DNA of 64,000 bases from Gloeophyllum trabeum ATCC 11539 (Eukaryota > Basidiomycota > Agaricomycetes > Gloeophyllales > Gloeophyllaceae), in the NCBI RefSeq assembly GCF_000344685.1, contig NW_006920413.1, positions 1,615,717 through 1,679,716 on the forward strand, read 5' to 3'. The position numbers and the translations under genes are program-made. The notes beneath the pieces were generated by a model. That model had not been told where the DNA came from, searched no databases, and saw only the letters and a list, made by a program, of their open reading frames with translations. This document shows positions 40,598 through 53,500 of this stretch, piece after piece. The stretch's first letter is position 1. Each line of letters opens with the position of its first letter.

Positions 40598-42178
40598 ATG
40601 AAGGTGAGCAGCGCTAGTGAGGTACTGGAGTGACGAGATCTAACTCCTATATGCCTCTGAGGTTCTCGCCGTTTTGTACAAGGGTGGTGAAGCCGCCAAG
40701 CAGGAGCCGCGTCTACTCGGGACGATTGAGAACCAGGTGGGCTATGAATGATGTGCCAGCGTAGGACGATGATTTGCTTAATTGATACCTACAGCTCGGT
40801 ATCCGTGAATGGCTCGAGTCTAAGGGTCACACCTTTGTCGTACGTAGCATCTTAATCTCTTTTCTTTATATTCGTCTAAGTCCTTCCATGTAGGTCACTG
40901 ATGACAAGGAGGGCGAGAACAGTGTATTCCAAAAGAATATCGTCGATGTCTGTTGCGCCCCTATGTCATCATATCTTATCATCGTTAATGTCCGATGTTC
41001 TAGGCCGACATCCTGATCACTACTCCCTTCCATCCCGGTTATCTGACGGGCGATCTGGTCGCTAAGGTTCGTTGAACGATTTGCGATGCGTCGACCGCCG
41101 GCTCATTAATTAAATACTGCCGCAGGCGAAGAACCTTAAGCTCTGTGTTACGGCTGGTGTCGGATCCGACCACATTGACCTGAACGCCTGCGTCGACCGC
41201 AAGATCCAGGTCCTCGAGGTTACTGGTTCCAATGTCGTCTCTGTCGCTGAGCACGTTGTCATGTCCATCCTTCTCCTGGTCAGGAACTTCGTCCCTGCTC
41301 ACGAGGCCAGTCGATGCTTTCTTAAGACAAAATGCGCTCACTGATGCCATGAGCCGCAACAGATGATTGAGCGCGGTGACTGGATGGTTTCTGAGGTTGC
41401 ACGGAACGCCTACGACTTGGAGGGTAAGGTCGTCGGTACCATTGGTGCTGGTCGTATCGGTTACCGTGTATTGCAACGTCTGGTGCCTTTCAACTGCAAG
41501 GAGCTCTTGTACTACGACTACGCGGCTCTTCCAGCCGGTACGCATTTCGACTTATATGGGTCGGCCTATAACTAAGGTGCCCGCCTCAGATGCTGCCAAG
41601 GCTGTCGGTGCTCGCCGAGTCGAGGACTTGAAGGACTTTGTCTCTCAATGCGACGTTATCACCGTTAACTGCCCACTGCACGAGGGTACTCGTGGCTTGG
41701 TTAACGCCGAGTTGCTCAAGCACGCGAAGAAGGGCCTGTGGATCGTCAACACCGCCCGTGGTGCCATCTGCGACAAGGACGCCATCGCTGCCGCTCTCAA
41801 GGCTGGTCAGATCAACGGTTACGCCGGTGACGTCTGGGTAAGTAGCAAAGACTGCGGTCGTGCGTGCAAGCTCTCATCATTTGCCCTACAGAATGTGCAA
41901 CCTGCACCCAAGGACCACCCCTGGAGGACGATGAAGAACCCCATTGGTGGTGGCAACGGTATGGTACCCCACTATTCGGGAACGACCCTGGATGCCCAGG
42001 CCCGGTACGCTGCGGGCACGAAGAGCATCCTCGAAAACTTCTTCAACGACAAGCCTCAGGAGCCCGCCAACATCATCGTTGGAATTGGCAAGTACGAGAC
42101 CAAGGCTTGTAAGTGGACGCCCATTGTCACGTTTCAAAGAGTGGTTTCTGAAATTCTCTTGCAGACGGCCAGCGTTGA
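40598..42178 (+). CDS. FDH1: NAD-dependent formate dehydrogenase
   Basis: The enzyme oxidises formate to CO2 with NAD+. The first coding exon is only six bases (Met-Lys), then [16 protein letters not shown]. Landmarks: [10 protein letters not shown] (formate site), [18 protein letters not shown] (catalytic Asn), the NAD fold [32 protein letters not shown] (catalytic-region Arg), [23 protein letters not shown] (catalytic His), ending KAYGQR at 42178. About ten small introns interrupt it. The intron at 41306-41362 appears to start with GC rather than GT (CACGAG|GCCAGT); using it gives NFVPAHE-MIERGDW, the same length between flanking motifs as in yeast Fdh1. There is no N-terminal targeting peptide, so it is cytosolic. 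Basidiomycete FDH is linked to oxalate/formate turnover during wood decay. Confidence 0.95.
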
Positions 42179-42447
42179 GATTGGAGTCTCGGGGTGTACT
42201 GCATTTGTGCCTCATTCTACCATCACAAATGACGGTGATTTGTATGAGTAGCGCGAGTGGTGTAGCACAAGATGTACCATATTTATTAGCAGCAAATCAA
42301 AAACAGAGTCCACTCTTCCGTCATGCTTTGCTTTTCTTCAGAGAAAACAAGATAGCAAATGTCATTCCTACAAGGATACAAATACATCTTGAAATAAACT
42401 TAGGGTAATCAATACTAGTACAATACAGTAACGCATCCGCCGTGTCC

Positions 42448-44247
42448 TCAAAACGGGAATCCAAATATCGTCTCCACATCGTACTCATCGTCAGAAGGCT
42501 CTTCCCACATCCCATGCGTGTAAGGTTCCACAAGGTCCCCATAGTAGTCGAGCGACTCGTCGTCACTGCTAAGCTCCCGGTCCACGCCGTCCCAGGACAC
42601 CTCGCCGCGAATGCGCTCCTTGAACTCCGCGACCTTACCGTCCGAAATGCTCGTGCAGTTCTGCAGCGTGATGTCCCGCACGGCCGCCTCACGCAGCATG
42701 CGGAACTCGAGCCAGTCCCGGAACGCACCGAACAGGTCGACCTGCATGTTCTCCGTCAGGCGCTCCGACCAGTCGACGTCGTTCAGCCCAATGTGACTGA
42801 GCGCGGGGAAGACGATCGGCGCGCGCTCGTGCTCCGCGCGGTCGACGGGCGTGGTCCGCGCGAGCGACTCGATCAGCGTCGAGCACCGGTACCCTCCCAG
42901 CCGCAGCGAGCTGAGCGCGGTGAGCTTCGCGAACGTTGAAACCCAGCTGTCGACGGGGACAGGCTCGGAGCAGTATACGTTGAGCGACTGCACGTGTTGT
43001 AGGTCTAGGCTTTGGCTAGCGGCCGACAGGATCGCCTTGGTGCGCTCGTTGTTCGAGCCGCCGTGCCACATCAAGGTGAGGTCGATCTGGGGGATGGCAG
43101 ACGGGTCCGTCCAGAGGACGGCCATGTGCGGTATCGCGGTCTCCTTCAGTGAGCCGCCGATGATCTGCACACTGCCGTATTCAATGATGATGCGCAGGCT
43201 CTCCAGGTGCTGCCGTCCTTCTATCTCCTTCAGACGGTACCCTTGGACCATCCGCACGAGCTCGGTGAGCTCGTTTTCCCTGCCGCTCGACGCTCGACAC
43301 TCCAGCTTCATCTTGACGTTGTCGGCTAAGTTCAGACTCTTCAGAATACCAGAGGTGTTCTCCACAAAGTCCTGGATGTACACCTTGGTCAAATTAGGCA
43401 GATCCACGCGAGGCGTGTCTTCGTCGATGCTCTCGGGGTCTAGCGGTGCAGCGTGCTTCAGGCGCAAAGACTGCAGGGCAGGTGTGTTGCGCAGCACATT
43501 CAGGAACTGGGTCATGGTGGGCCGACCGGGATCGTAGGTAGTAGCCTTGTCGATATGTAAATGGGTGAGGTTAGCAAGGAACCCCGAAGTCCACGCAATC
43601 TCGCAGTTGACCAGCTCGAGCCGGCGCAGACGCGGAGCTCTTCCCTGGAAGAGGGTGTCGGGGACGTGGTAGATAGTATCCATGTACGCACTAAGCCGCT
43701 GACTGCTTAGTCGAAGGGATTCCAGCGCGGGAGCTGGCCGCGAAAGAGACCCTGCAAGCCTCGAAAGCATCTGCGAAGGTGCTATGAGATCAAGCTCCTT
43801 TATCCTGTGCACTTCACCGAGAGCCTGCTGGACCGTGTTGACAAAGTTGGGCGTGCGGTACGTGAGGTCGGCTCTTACGACAATGGGCGCATTCTTCGAC
43901 CGCCGCAGCATCTCCACCGTCCATTTGGGCGCAGAGAACTCAATGCGGTGCCACAGCGGCGCACAGTTAAGTGCAACCTCCCGCCAGTGCTTGCACACCT
44001 GCGTGACCTTAAACCACGAATGCAAGGGCGTGCCATACGGGGGCTGGATCACAAACGGCTCGAGGATCGAGCATATGCTGAATATGTGGGCGAGGACTTC
44101 GGGGGGAAGCTTGGATACGGGTGCGAGCTCGTTCCGCTGTGACCTGAGCTGGGACAGTTCATTGATACGCTGCCTGATCTTCTTGTCCAACTCCTCTCGA
44201 CCAGTGGCGGCCAGCTCCGCCTCCCTTCTCCTAGATTCAGTCGACAT
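42448..44247 (-). CDS. F-box protein
   Basis: This single-exon protein of 599 residues starts MSTESRRREAELAATG. A short coiled segment (REELDKKIRQRINELSQLR) precedes the F-box near residues 38-85: VSKLPPEVLAHIFSIC, then VTQVCKHWREVALNCAPLW. Downstream are irregular leucine-rich segments (ALESLRLSSQRL, PRLRRLELVNCEI, LQSLRLKHAAPL, LSSLRLGGYRCST), an LRR-like substrate region, and an acidic tail (SSDDESLDYYGD, EEPSDDEYDVE). The arrangement is that of the large agaricomycete F-box families, which recruit targets to Skp1-cullin ligases. The target is unknown. An in-frame ATG at 44334 exists, but TTTGCAG just before the chosen start looks like an acceptor, so the 5' part may be an intron. Confidence 0.9.
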   Translation of the reverse strand: MSTESRRREAELAATGREELDKKIRQRINELSQLRSQRNELAPVSKLPPEVLAHIFSICSILEPFVIQPPYGTPLHSWFKVTQVCKHWREVALNCAPLWHRIEFSAPKWTVEMLRRSKNAPIVVRADLTYRTPNFVNTVQQALGEVHRIKELDLIAPSQMLSRLAGSLSRPAPALESLRLSSQRLSAYMDTIYHVPDTLFQGRAPRLRRLELVNCEIAWTSGFLANLTHLHIDKATTYDPGRPTMTQFLNVLRNTPALQSLRLKHAAPLDPESIDEDTPRVDLPNLTKVYIQDFVENTSGILKSLNLADNVKMKLECRASSGRENELTELVRMVQGYRLKEIEGRQHLESLRIIIEYGSVQIIGGSLKETAIPHMAVLWTDPSAIPQIDLTLMWHGGSNNERTKAILSAASQSLDLQHVQSLNVYCSEPVPVDSWVSTFAKLTALSSLRLGGYRCSTLIESLARTTPVDRAEHERAPIVFPALSHIGLNDVDWSERLTENMQVDLFGAFRDWLEFRMLREAAVRDITLQNCTSISDGKVAEFKERIRGEVSWDGVDRELSSDDESLDYYGDLVEPYTHGMWEEPSDDEYDVETIFGFPF

Positions 44248-44531
44248 TATCTGCAAATATTTGTGGTGAATGAGTACAGCGCAGACGAGGTGTACGACGA
44301 CTGCCCGACCTTGTAAGAGTGCAGTGGTCGTCAATGAAGGGAAGACGCCAATCAGCGCAACCGAGACCGGGGCGGGCTTTGCTGATCAGTCCCCACGGTA
44401 TGATGACTTACGTAAGCAGCCGGATGAACAAACACCCACAACGCATCCAGCTCCCCGAATTGCAACACCGTGCATTGACCGTCAATTGAGCATGCATACA
44501 GTTCCCATCCATAAAATCCAGGACCTAGTCT

Positions 44532-45496
44532 CTAAAGCGACAAAAATAACCCCCCTAAAACAGATAACCAAGATATATAGGGTATAGATGTCGGGTATGC
44601 CCAATTGGTGTGGGTATCTGGCCTGCTCGACAGGAACCAATCAGCGGCCATATAAGATGCTCTTGAAAAAGAAACTCACGGTATTCCATTCTGCTGCGAG
44701 TAGGATGGACATGTGTCATTGGTACTGTCCTAGCAATCATCGAGTCAATCACACGTCGCAAGTACAGGCTCGAGACTTACCGTAGGGTTCGCTGGACAGC
44801 AAGCTCCGCTTCCTAAGCTGGTGACGCTGCCTAGCGCCGCGGCATTCTTATACCCAGACCATTCCGTACAAGACACAGCTTGGTAACTAACGTTCCAGAC
44901 ACCGAAGTCCTATTTGACAAGATGTCAGGACGGTCGCACTTGTGAGGTCATGGTGTACTCACGGTATACCCGTAATATGAAGCATTCGACGGGAAGAAAT
45001 TGTCTGGTATAGCGGAAGACGGGTACATGAGATCAAAATTGATATATGCTCCACCACTAATTATAGTAAACGTTTGGGCCGTGAGCTGGGAACTGCAGAT
45101 AGGTCACAGTCAAGCTCACGCATTCGGCTTGTTGGCGGTCGCTGAACACCATCCAGCTCCTCCGAGCGGGCACAGGTCCGTAACTTTCACAACCACGCTC
45201 TTCGTAACCGAAGGATAGAAAGGCGGATTGGACATGAAGGTATTCAATAGTGTCAAATTGAAGCAACGTCCGCATCCAGGGCCATACGAGGTGCTGCTGC
45301 CGAACGCATATTGGCTCATAGCAGCTGTGGGGTACTTCTCGCTATCCGTAGTGCACCCGCAGGCAGCGATGTAGTTGGAAGGCATGGTGTAGTGGGTCAT
45401 AGTGGCGTGTCCGTCCGGGGGGTATTGGATCCATTGGGGTACGACTGAGAGAACCAGGAAAGCGCACCAGAACCAAAGACAAGTAAACCGGGTCAT
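44532..45496 (-). CDS. Secreted GH45-like double-psi barrel protein with hydrophobic tail
   Basis: Five exons give about 246 residues. A signal peptide (MTRFTCLWFWCAFLVLSVVP) leads into a DPBB/barwin-like domain: THYTMPSNYIAACGC, FGSSTSYGPGCGRCFNLTL, VVVKVTDLCPLGGAGWC, then YINFDLMYPSSAIPDNFFP and VSYQAVSCTEWSGYKN. The order of motifs and Cys residues resembles basidiomycete GH45 subfamily C endoglucanases and the related loosenins/expansins. The Asp in INFDL sits where the catalytic acid is expected, but I cannot verify activity. The last exon adds PPDTHTNWAYPTS and a hydrophobic end (ISWLSVLGGLFLSL), which looks like a GPI-attachment signal or membrane anchor. If the last intron is retained, translation stops after QQNGIP and the protein is fully secreted. 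It diverges from GCN5 across 430 bp. Confidence 0.82.
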
Positions 45497-45926
45497 ATCT
45501 ACCGCTAGAGTACACGGACGTTTCACCCACTATGGCCCGGAGGATGTGTACATGGACGTTAACTCGCAAGAAAGGTCGGTGAGAACTCCCTTGATCGCGA
45601 AAACAAGAGAGCCGTAAGAATAGCAACGGACGATATATGGTTGTTTCGTCCTCTCCTTGCCTTGCTCTGTTGTAGCAGCGATAGACTAAATGCGTAAGTC
45701 GCCAGCAGCAAGACTACAATCACGTCCATGGAGTGTAGAGGAACACGGGGAAAAGCACGACAGCCACGATACGAAACTCTCCAAGTCAAGGCCACACCTT
45801 GAAATAGAGAACTCTGGTAATTGGACTGTCCGGGGTCACAAGCTTGTTCCACATCGACCGCACATCGTCCTCAACCTGGACGACCGCCGCCGTTCTTACC
45901 ACTGCTGATGCTCAGGAGTCGCGGTC
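45497..45926. other. Divergent promoter region GH45-like/GCN5
   Basis: These 430 bp separate the start codons of the minus-strand GH45-like gene and GCN5. No coding frame or obvious repeated site was seen. Confidence 0.5.
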
Positions 45927-48531
45927 ATGGCCAGCACCAAACTTCTCTACCCGTCCGCTAACGAAATAGGTAAACTGAGCAAGCCCCAGCTGGCCATAAA
46001 AATCGCCAGACACTCAAATTGCAGCGAGTGCGATGCCTGCTCGGGACTCCGGCCACCACCGGATGTCGAGGTTGCTTTGGATGAACCTCAGCCGGACACT
46101 TCGTTAGTCGAACTCAGCCAGTATGGCTCGGAAGATGAAGAGTCGATGGACGACTACCTGCAGGAGTGCGGGTGCGGCCACCATGTCACCGCCCATGGCG
46201 CGGACGAGGCGACCCTCGGCAGGACAGAGTTCCTCAGAAGAGCGCGTGTGGCCATAAGGATGGATGAATTCTTGGAGGTTTGTGGCACCCAGTATTCAAA
46301 CTAAGTGATTGGCTGACCTATCTAATTTGCGTACCGCCAGGTCTGTAGAGCTCCCTTGAGAGGAGGCTGGGACTAACAACTAACTACTTCAGGATGAAGA
46401 CAAGCTCCTTGATTTTGGATATTCCAACGAGACTGTCGATAGTCTCCGGAATCAAATGACTACGTTCGAGCATCGGAAGAGCCCTGATGACTCTGACATG
46501 TCCTCCACGGGTACGCCATATGCAGACCCGCTGCACCGCATCATTCTTTCTGACTGCTTTGTTTCATTCGCCCACAGAAAGGGAGATTCTCTCCCCCAAA
46601 TCCTCTTCGCTGAGTGACATGAGCGATGGGGAGGAACCTCCACCAAAGCGTCGGCGAGGCTTAGGCCCGGATGATTCGTCGCCGCTCCACGACAACATCC
46701 TGGATGACTCCGACGAAGAAGACAGACCCCTCGCGCAGCGAGTGCCCGCAAGCCAGCCGATTGCAGTCGCAAAAGTACACACCCCGCCTGCACCGGCACC
46801 GGCACCGGCACCAGCAGCACCTACACCTACGCCAGCACCCGTGCCCCCACCACAACCCGCGCGAAAAAAGACCCGCACCCCCGCGGCGTCTCGCGGCCGT
46901 CCTCGAAAGGACATGAAACAGCGCTCTGGAGGCAAGAATGGCGCAGGCAAGCAGCTGCCCTCGAAGAAAGCCAAGTCATCGACAGCACCTATCACACTCG
47001 CGCCGCCTACGGAGGAGGAGCAGGTGGCGATGAACAATCAGGTGAGCGGTGCAGGCGTGACTGGGCACGAGCCGTCAAAGGTAAAGGTGGAGGACACAAT
47101 GGACGAGAGCCAGCTCAACCGATTGGCTACCGGCGTCACGGTTGACGCAGCCGCAAAGTCCGCTACCACAGTGAGTGTGACTGCGTTTTTTTCTCTCTTT
47201 CTTCCGCCATCACTCACCACTAATGGGCCGGTTCAAGCCACCGACCAAGGCCGAGAAGGTCGCGCACGTCGAGCTGCGCAAGGGTGTGATCAGGATCGAG
47301 CCCGTCGAGAATGACGGGTCGCCCCGCTCGTGGATTGTCCTCACGCAACTGAAGACGCTGTTTCAGAAGCAACTGCCCAAGATGCCGCGAGAGTACATCG
47401 CGCGGCTGGTTTATGACAGTAACTCGCGCTGCATGGCCATCCTGAAGCGAGGGCTGAAGGTCGTCGGTGGCATCTGCTTCCGCCCGTTCCCTCACCGCGG
47501 GTTTGCAGAGATCGTGTTCTTTGCCACCAACTCCGTCGACCAAGTCAAGGTAAGCGTGTTATCGTGTCACAGCTGGCGCCTTTCACCAATGACCTGATGA
47601 GGGCTACGGCGGCATGCTCATGGACCACTTCAAGGCGCACATCCGGCGGACGTACCCCGACATGATGCACTTCCTCACCTACGCGGACAACTTCGCCGTG
47701 GGCTACTTCAAGAAACAGGGCTTCTCGAAGGAGATCACGCTGCCGCGCTCGGTGTGGGCGGGGTACATCAAGGACTACGAGGGCGGGACGATCATGCAGT
47801 GCACGATGCTCCGCAAGGTGGATTACCTGCGCACGAGGGAGATCATCGGGCAGCAGCGCGAGGCGATCCTCGAGAAGATACGCGAGAAGAGCAGGAGCCA
47901 TGTCGTGTACCCTGGCCTCTTTCAGAATGGGGAGACGGGGCCGCTGGATCCTAAGGATGTCCCAGGGCTGAGTACGCATGATTTTCGTTCCGGGTCGGCG
48001 TGCTTGCTGATAGGATTATAGGAGAGAGTGGGTGGACAGCTGACATGGTCTCCACGTGAGTGTCAGCCTTCGCTATCCTGTCATTCGTGTTGATGGATGA
48101 GTCTGGCACGAAGGAGGGGTATTGCGTGGTCCAAGAGCACCGAGCACAACATCATGCGCAAACTCCTGTCTGATTTACAAGCCCATCCCGTCTCGTGGGC
48201 GTACTTGCAGCCAGTGGACCTCGAAGTGGTCACCGACTACTTGGACTACGTCTCGACGCCGATGGGCAAGTACCTTCTTCTCCGTCCCCAACTCATATAA
48301 CCCATTCTCATTCGCTTCCGCTTCGTCCACGCAGACTTTGCCACGATTGAGGGAAAGCTCAACACCAATGCGTACCCAAACCTCGACGCGCTCGTGGCGG
48401 ATGCGCAGCTCGTGTTCGACAACGCGAAGACGTACAACCCTCCCGATTCGCCGTTCCATAAGAATGCGAAGCAGATGGAGAAGTACATGAGGGACTGGCT
48501 GGTGGAACGGGTGAAGAAGGAAGAGTCATGA
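45927..48531 (+). CDS. GCN5: Histone acetyltransferase Gcn5 (SAGA), with bromodomain
   Basis: About 700 residues in about eight exons. The N-terminal part has a PCAF-N-like zone: PQLAIKIARHSN, CSECDACSGLRPP, LQECGCGHHVTAHG. A long basic and Pro/Ala-rich linker with KKTRTPAASRGRPRKD (AT-hook-like) follows. The GNAT domain reads MPREYIARLVYDSNSRCMAI, KVVGGICFRPF, RGFAEIVFFA (catalytic Glu), DQVKGYGGMLMDHFK (acetyl-CoA Q-x-x-G-x-G loop) and LTYADNFAVGYFKKQGF. The bromodomain is LLSDLQAHPVSWAYLQPVD..DFATIEGKL..NAKTYNPPDSP, with the Asn that contacts acetyl-lysine. The intron inside it (48266-48334) has a GC donor (GGCAAGT). Gcn5 acetylates histone H3 in SAGA/ADA. It is tail-to-tail with HEM2, 168 bp apart. 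Confidence 0.96.
46790..46813 (+). repeat. Hexanucleotide repeat (GCACCG) in GCN5
   Basis: Three exact GCACCG units and a fourth, GCACCA, encode part of a Pro-Ala dipeptide run in the linker before the acetyltransferase domain. Such runs change length easily between strains. Confidence 0.75.
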
Positions 48532-48699
48532 CGGCGTAGTGTCTCTTCATCTTAATTTATTGTGGGCGGATGTGACATGTATCTTATTGTATTAGTGTAG
48601 TGTACCATGTTTATTTGATCCCTGACTGAGATTCCAGCTGCAGCAATACAACAGTTTGTATCTTTATACAAGACATTTCACACTGCGCAACGCCGCGCC

Positions 48700-49968
<1,269 letters not shown>

Positions 49969-50567
49969 TGTATTCAGAGCCTCAGGTGATGGTGGTAGCG
50001 GTTACAGATACAGATTGAAGCGGGTACCGACGGCAATCGGTACACGACTCGAACGGCGAGAAAAGAGCGACGCTGGCCCCAGTTAACAGAAAAATCAAGC
50101 TGTGCTCTTATAATTCTCGGATCCGTCAGGGGTGAATGTTGGTGTTCGTGGAAAGGGAGGATCCGGTATCAATCATGACACTGCCAGACCATTTGTAGTT
50201 CCGCGACGCATCTGACAGACATTTGAATCTGGTTCTGACGCCCAACATGTTGCATACGTTCTGCATAGCTGTTCTAGGTACAGAACGGGTCGAAGATGGT
50301 AGAGCTGCAGGCTCTGCGGCCGTCGTTGCAGGCGTTGTGGCGCGAGCTGTGGCAGCTGTGTATGCGCGTGTGGGTCCATGTTTTTCTCGCAGCATCGCGG
50401 TCACATGACTTTGTTGACTCTACGCGGGCCCGGGACAATGCGCTTAGCATCCCCCACCCTTTCCATACGACCACGACGACGACAGAGCCTACTTTTCTTG
50501 TACTACCACGATCCCGACAGTCTTGAGCCCAGAAACGACAGAAAAGCGTATACATTCTTTTGGAGAC
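49969..50567. other. Divergent promoter region HEM2/WEE1
   Basis: These 599 bp lie between two divergent start codons. No gene or RNA is seen. Confidence 0.5.
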
Positions 50568-53500
50568 ATGTCTGGCACCATCGCTGCCACTCCCATTTCA
50601 AGCTACACCAGGCGGACACGCGATCATAGCGTTTCTCCGGTCTGTCGAGCGCCTCTTAGGACCCCGCCGCGGCTCGTCTTCTCGCCTCAGAACAACGCCA
50701 ACGACGCTATGGATACCGACGATCTCTTCTCGCCGTACCATTCTTCCGTTCTCGACTTTGAGAGCGGCGGGCGGACACCAGAGAGGAACGCGAGTCCGTT
50801 GCCAAAGGCCAAAAAGCTGAGCAGCATGGGACCCCCACCCTATCCTTACGTTCCTTCTACTCCAGCGCTCCGGACGCCCGTCAAAGACGGGCTCGTATTG
50901 CCTACTCGCCCCGCATTGTCGAACAGACATATCAACGCCACGCCGGCCGTATCACCGCAACGTCCGACTACTACTATGAAGGCGAAGTTGCTGTCCTCGC
51001 AGACACCATTCCACCGCCCACCTCTACCCATCCCCTCGTTCACTCTATGCACTCCACACACTAAAGCAGAAGCAGAGTCTCCTCTCACGCGTCAGGCGGA
51101 GAGCTTGACTCGCCCTAGGGTCTGTGACCTAGATCAATCGAGCGATTCGGATGAGGAGGTGGGACCACAGCAGGACGACGACGGTGCTACCCTCTTCTTT
51201 GGCGGAGATTCCGTCGACAAGAAGATCCTGTTCATGGTAGACGATACTGCGGAAGCAGAATTAGAAGCATCAAGGGCATTTGTTACCGAGAGACGTAATA
51301 GACCATCGAGCGCGAATGTCCTGAAGAGTGCGGGGCCGAAGCAACCGCCTCCGACTAAGGTATGCCCTGTGTACTACATTGTGAAGGGCGCAAATTGATC
51401 CCTTTAATTAGACCTGGTCATCGGCAAGCAAGGGGTTATCCTTCCCAACCCGGCAGAGGTCGGATTCATCATCCTCTTCAGACATGGGCTCTCCCGTAAA
51501 GCGGCCGCGTGCACAAGGCACAATGGGGCCGCCACCGCGCCCAGTCTCCCCCGTCCCAGTTATGCCGCGTATGCCGTTCAGGACTACCAGTTCGGCGACG
51601 CTGTTCTTCGGCGGGTCTGCGATACCTCAAGAAGATCCCGATTTTGGACTAGATTCCATATGCGACACCTACCACCCCAACAATTCCGCGCGAAACCCCG
51701 CTATTACTGTACATCCGCAAGAAGACTCCCCATGGAAGGCGTCACCCTCCGCTAGGTACTCGTCGCCTCCGCGGCCGCCGGAGGACGATGATTTCGATTA
51801 TGAAGAAGAGCTGTCGTTTGAGGGCGCGAACTCGTCGTTCGCGCTCAGTATTTTCAGCGGCAGCCCGTCCCCGAAGAAGGCGAACGAGCCGACTCTGCCC
51901 AAGAAGTTCAAGCCCAGGGACTCTGGTGTTTCTCTCAGCGACGACGAGAACCCGCGAGGATTCTTGCATGTCCCTCCCGTACCTTCGTCGTCATCTGGCT
52001 CAATACACTCCAGTGGCGACGAGGCCTTGGTAACCCCGGTCTTCCCAAGTCATGGATCCGGGTGGCCTGGGGTCCAGGCTAACGTCGGAGTCGCGACTGC
52101 TGAGAACGCCTATGAAGAAGTGGACTCTGGTATCGACGTCGATACCTTCATCTTACGCACACTGGCTGCCGGAGCGAAGGAAGACCCCACGACGAAGAAA
52201 GCGCCGGGTACGCCCGTGAAGAAGGTCAAGACATCGCATTTCACTGGACATGAGCGCCCCTGGCAGAGCGCTTTCACGCACAAGATTGGCGACGTCGAGT
52301 TCGACGAGCTTGGGCTACAGGAGAAGGGCAAGCCGCGGAAGAGCATGCCTGCGGCGTTTTCGGGGTTCGGCGCGCCGAAGAAGGGGAAGCGCGAGGTGGA
52401 AGAGCATAGCTCGGATGAGGAGGTCGACGAGAGCCCGACGCTCGGGAGGGAGGCGAAGTATGAGGGCCTCGGCCTCGGGCGACCTGTGGTGAAGGGCGGG
52501 GTACCCCCGTTTAAGCCTGGGTGGTTGATGAGGAGGAGCAGTAGCGGGGCGTTCTCGAGTGGGAGCGACACGTCTGGTACTTTTGGTACGCCTACCAGGC
52601 TCCGAGTGAAGGGTGAGTGTTCTACTTGGTCTCTCTCACGTCTCGTCTCGTCGTGCTAACATACTACATTGTTCGCAGATACGCTGCTGGCACCATCGCG
52701 GATTCGCACTCAGTTCTCACCGGCGATCCATGCGGGCCTTTCCTCTGCTTCCACTACATCGTCCGGCCAATCGTCTGCGTCGCTCAACTCCCCGACGGTA
52801 GCGAGATTCGGTTTCGGGCGTCCCGATGCAATCGGTGAACAAGCTCCTCGACGCCGGCGGCGGACTCGGAGTAACTTGGGTGGAAAGATTCCCGTTAATT
52901 CGCCCTTTAACCTCAATGTAGGTTCTGCCGGTCATGGCCAAAAGCCGGTCGGAGTGCGACAGACGCACAAGCACCAGCGTGAACGGTCAGCTCCTGGTCC
53001 ACTGTACAGGTCGGAGGACGATCAGCCGGGCCGCTACGAGCGCGATTTTGTGGAGATCGAGGAGATAGGCCGGGGAGAGTTCGGCCGGGTCGTGAAAGTC
53101 AAGCCGAGGCAGGCCAGCACCAAGGAGGTGTACGCGATTAAGATTTCCAAGCGGTTTGAGGGTGCCAGACGGAGGTAAGCCTCGTGATGTTGGCACACGT
53201 ATTTTGAACGCTCGTTCACCGAATATTGCAGGGCACGAGTGCGGGAGGAAGCGGATATTCTCAAGCACCTGTCGCTAGCAGCGAATGGACGTCATCCGAA
53301 TGTGCTAGCGTATATTGACAGTTGGGAAGAAGACGAGGCGCTGTACATCCAGACGGAGATATGCGAGCACGGGAGCTTTTCGCACTTCCTTTGGGAGTAT
53401 GGTCGAGTCTTTCCGAGGCTTGAGGAGGCGCGGGTTTGGAAGATTGTAGCGGAGCTCAGTAATGTGAGTGTCCCTTCTATCAAGTCTTGTGACACTTCGG

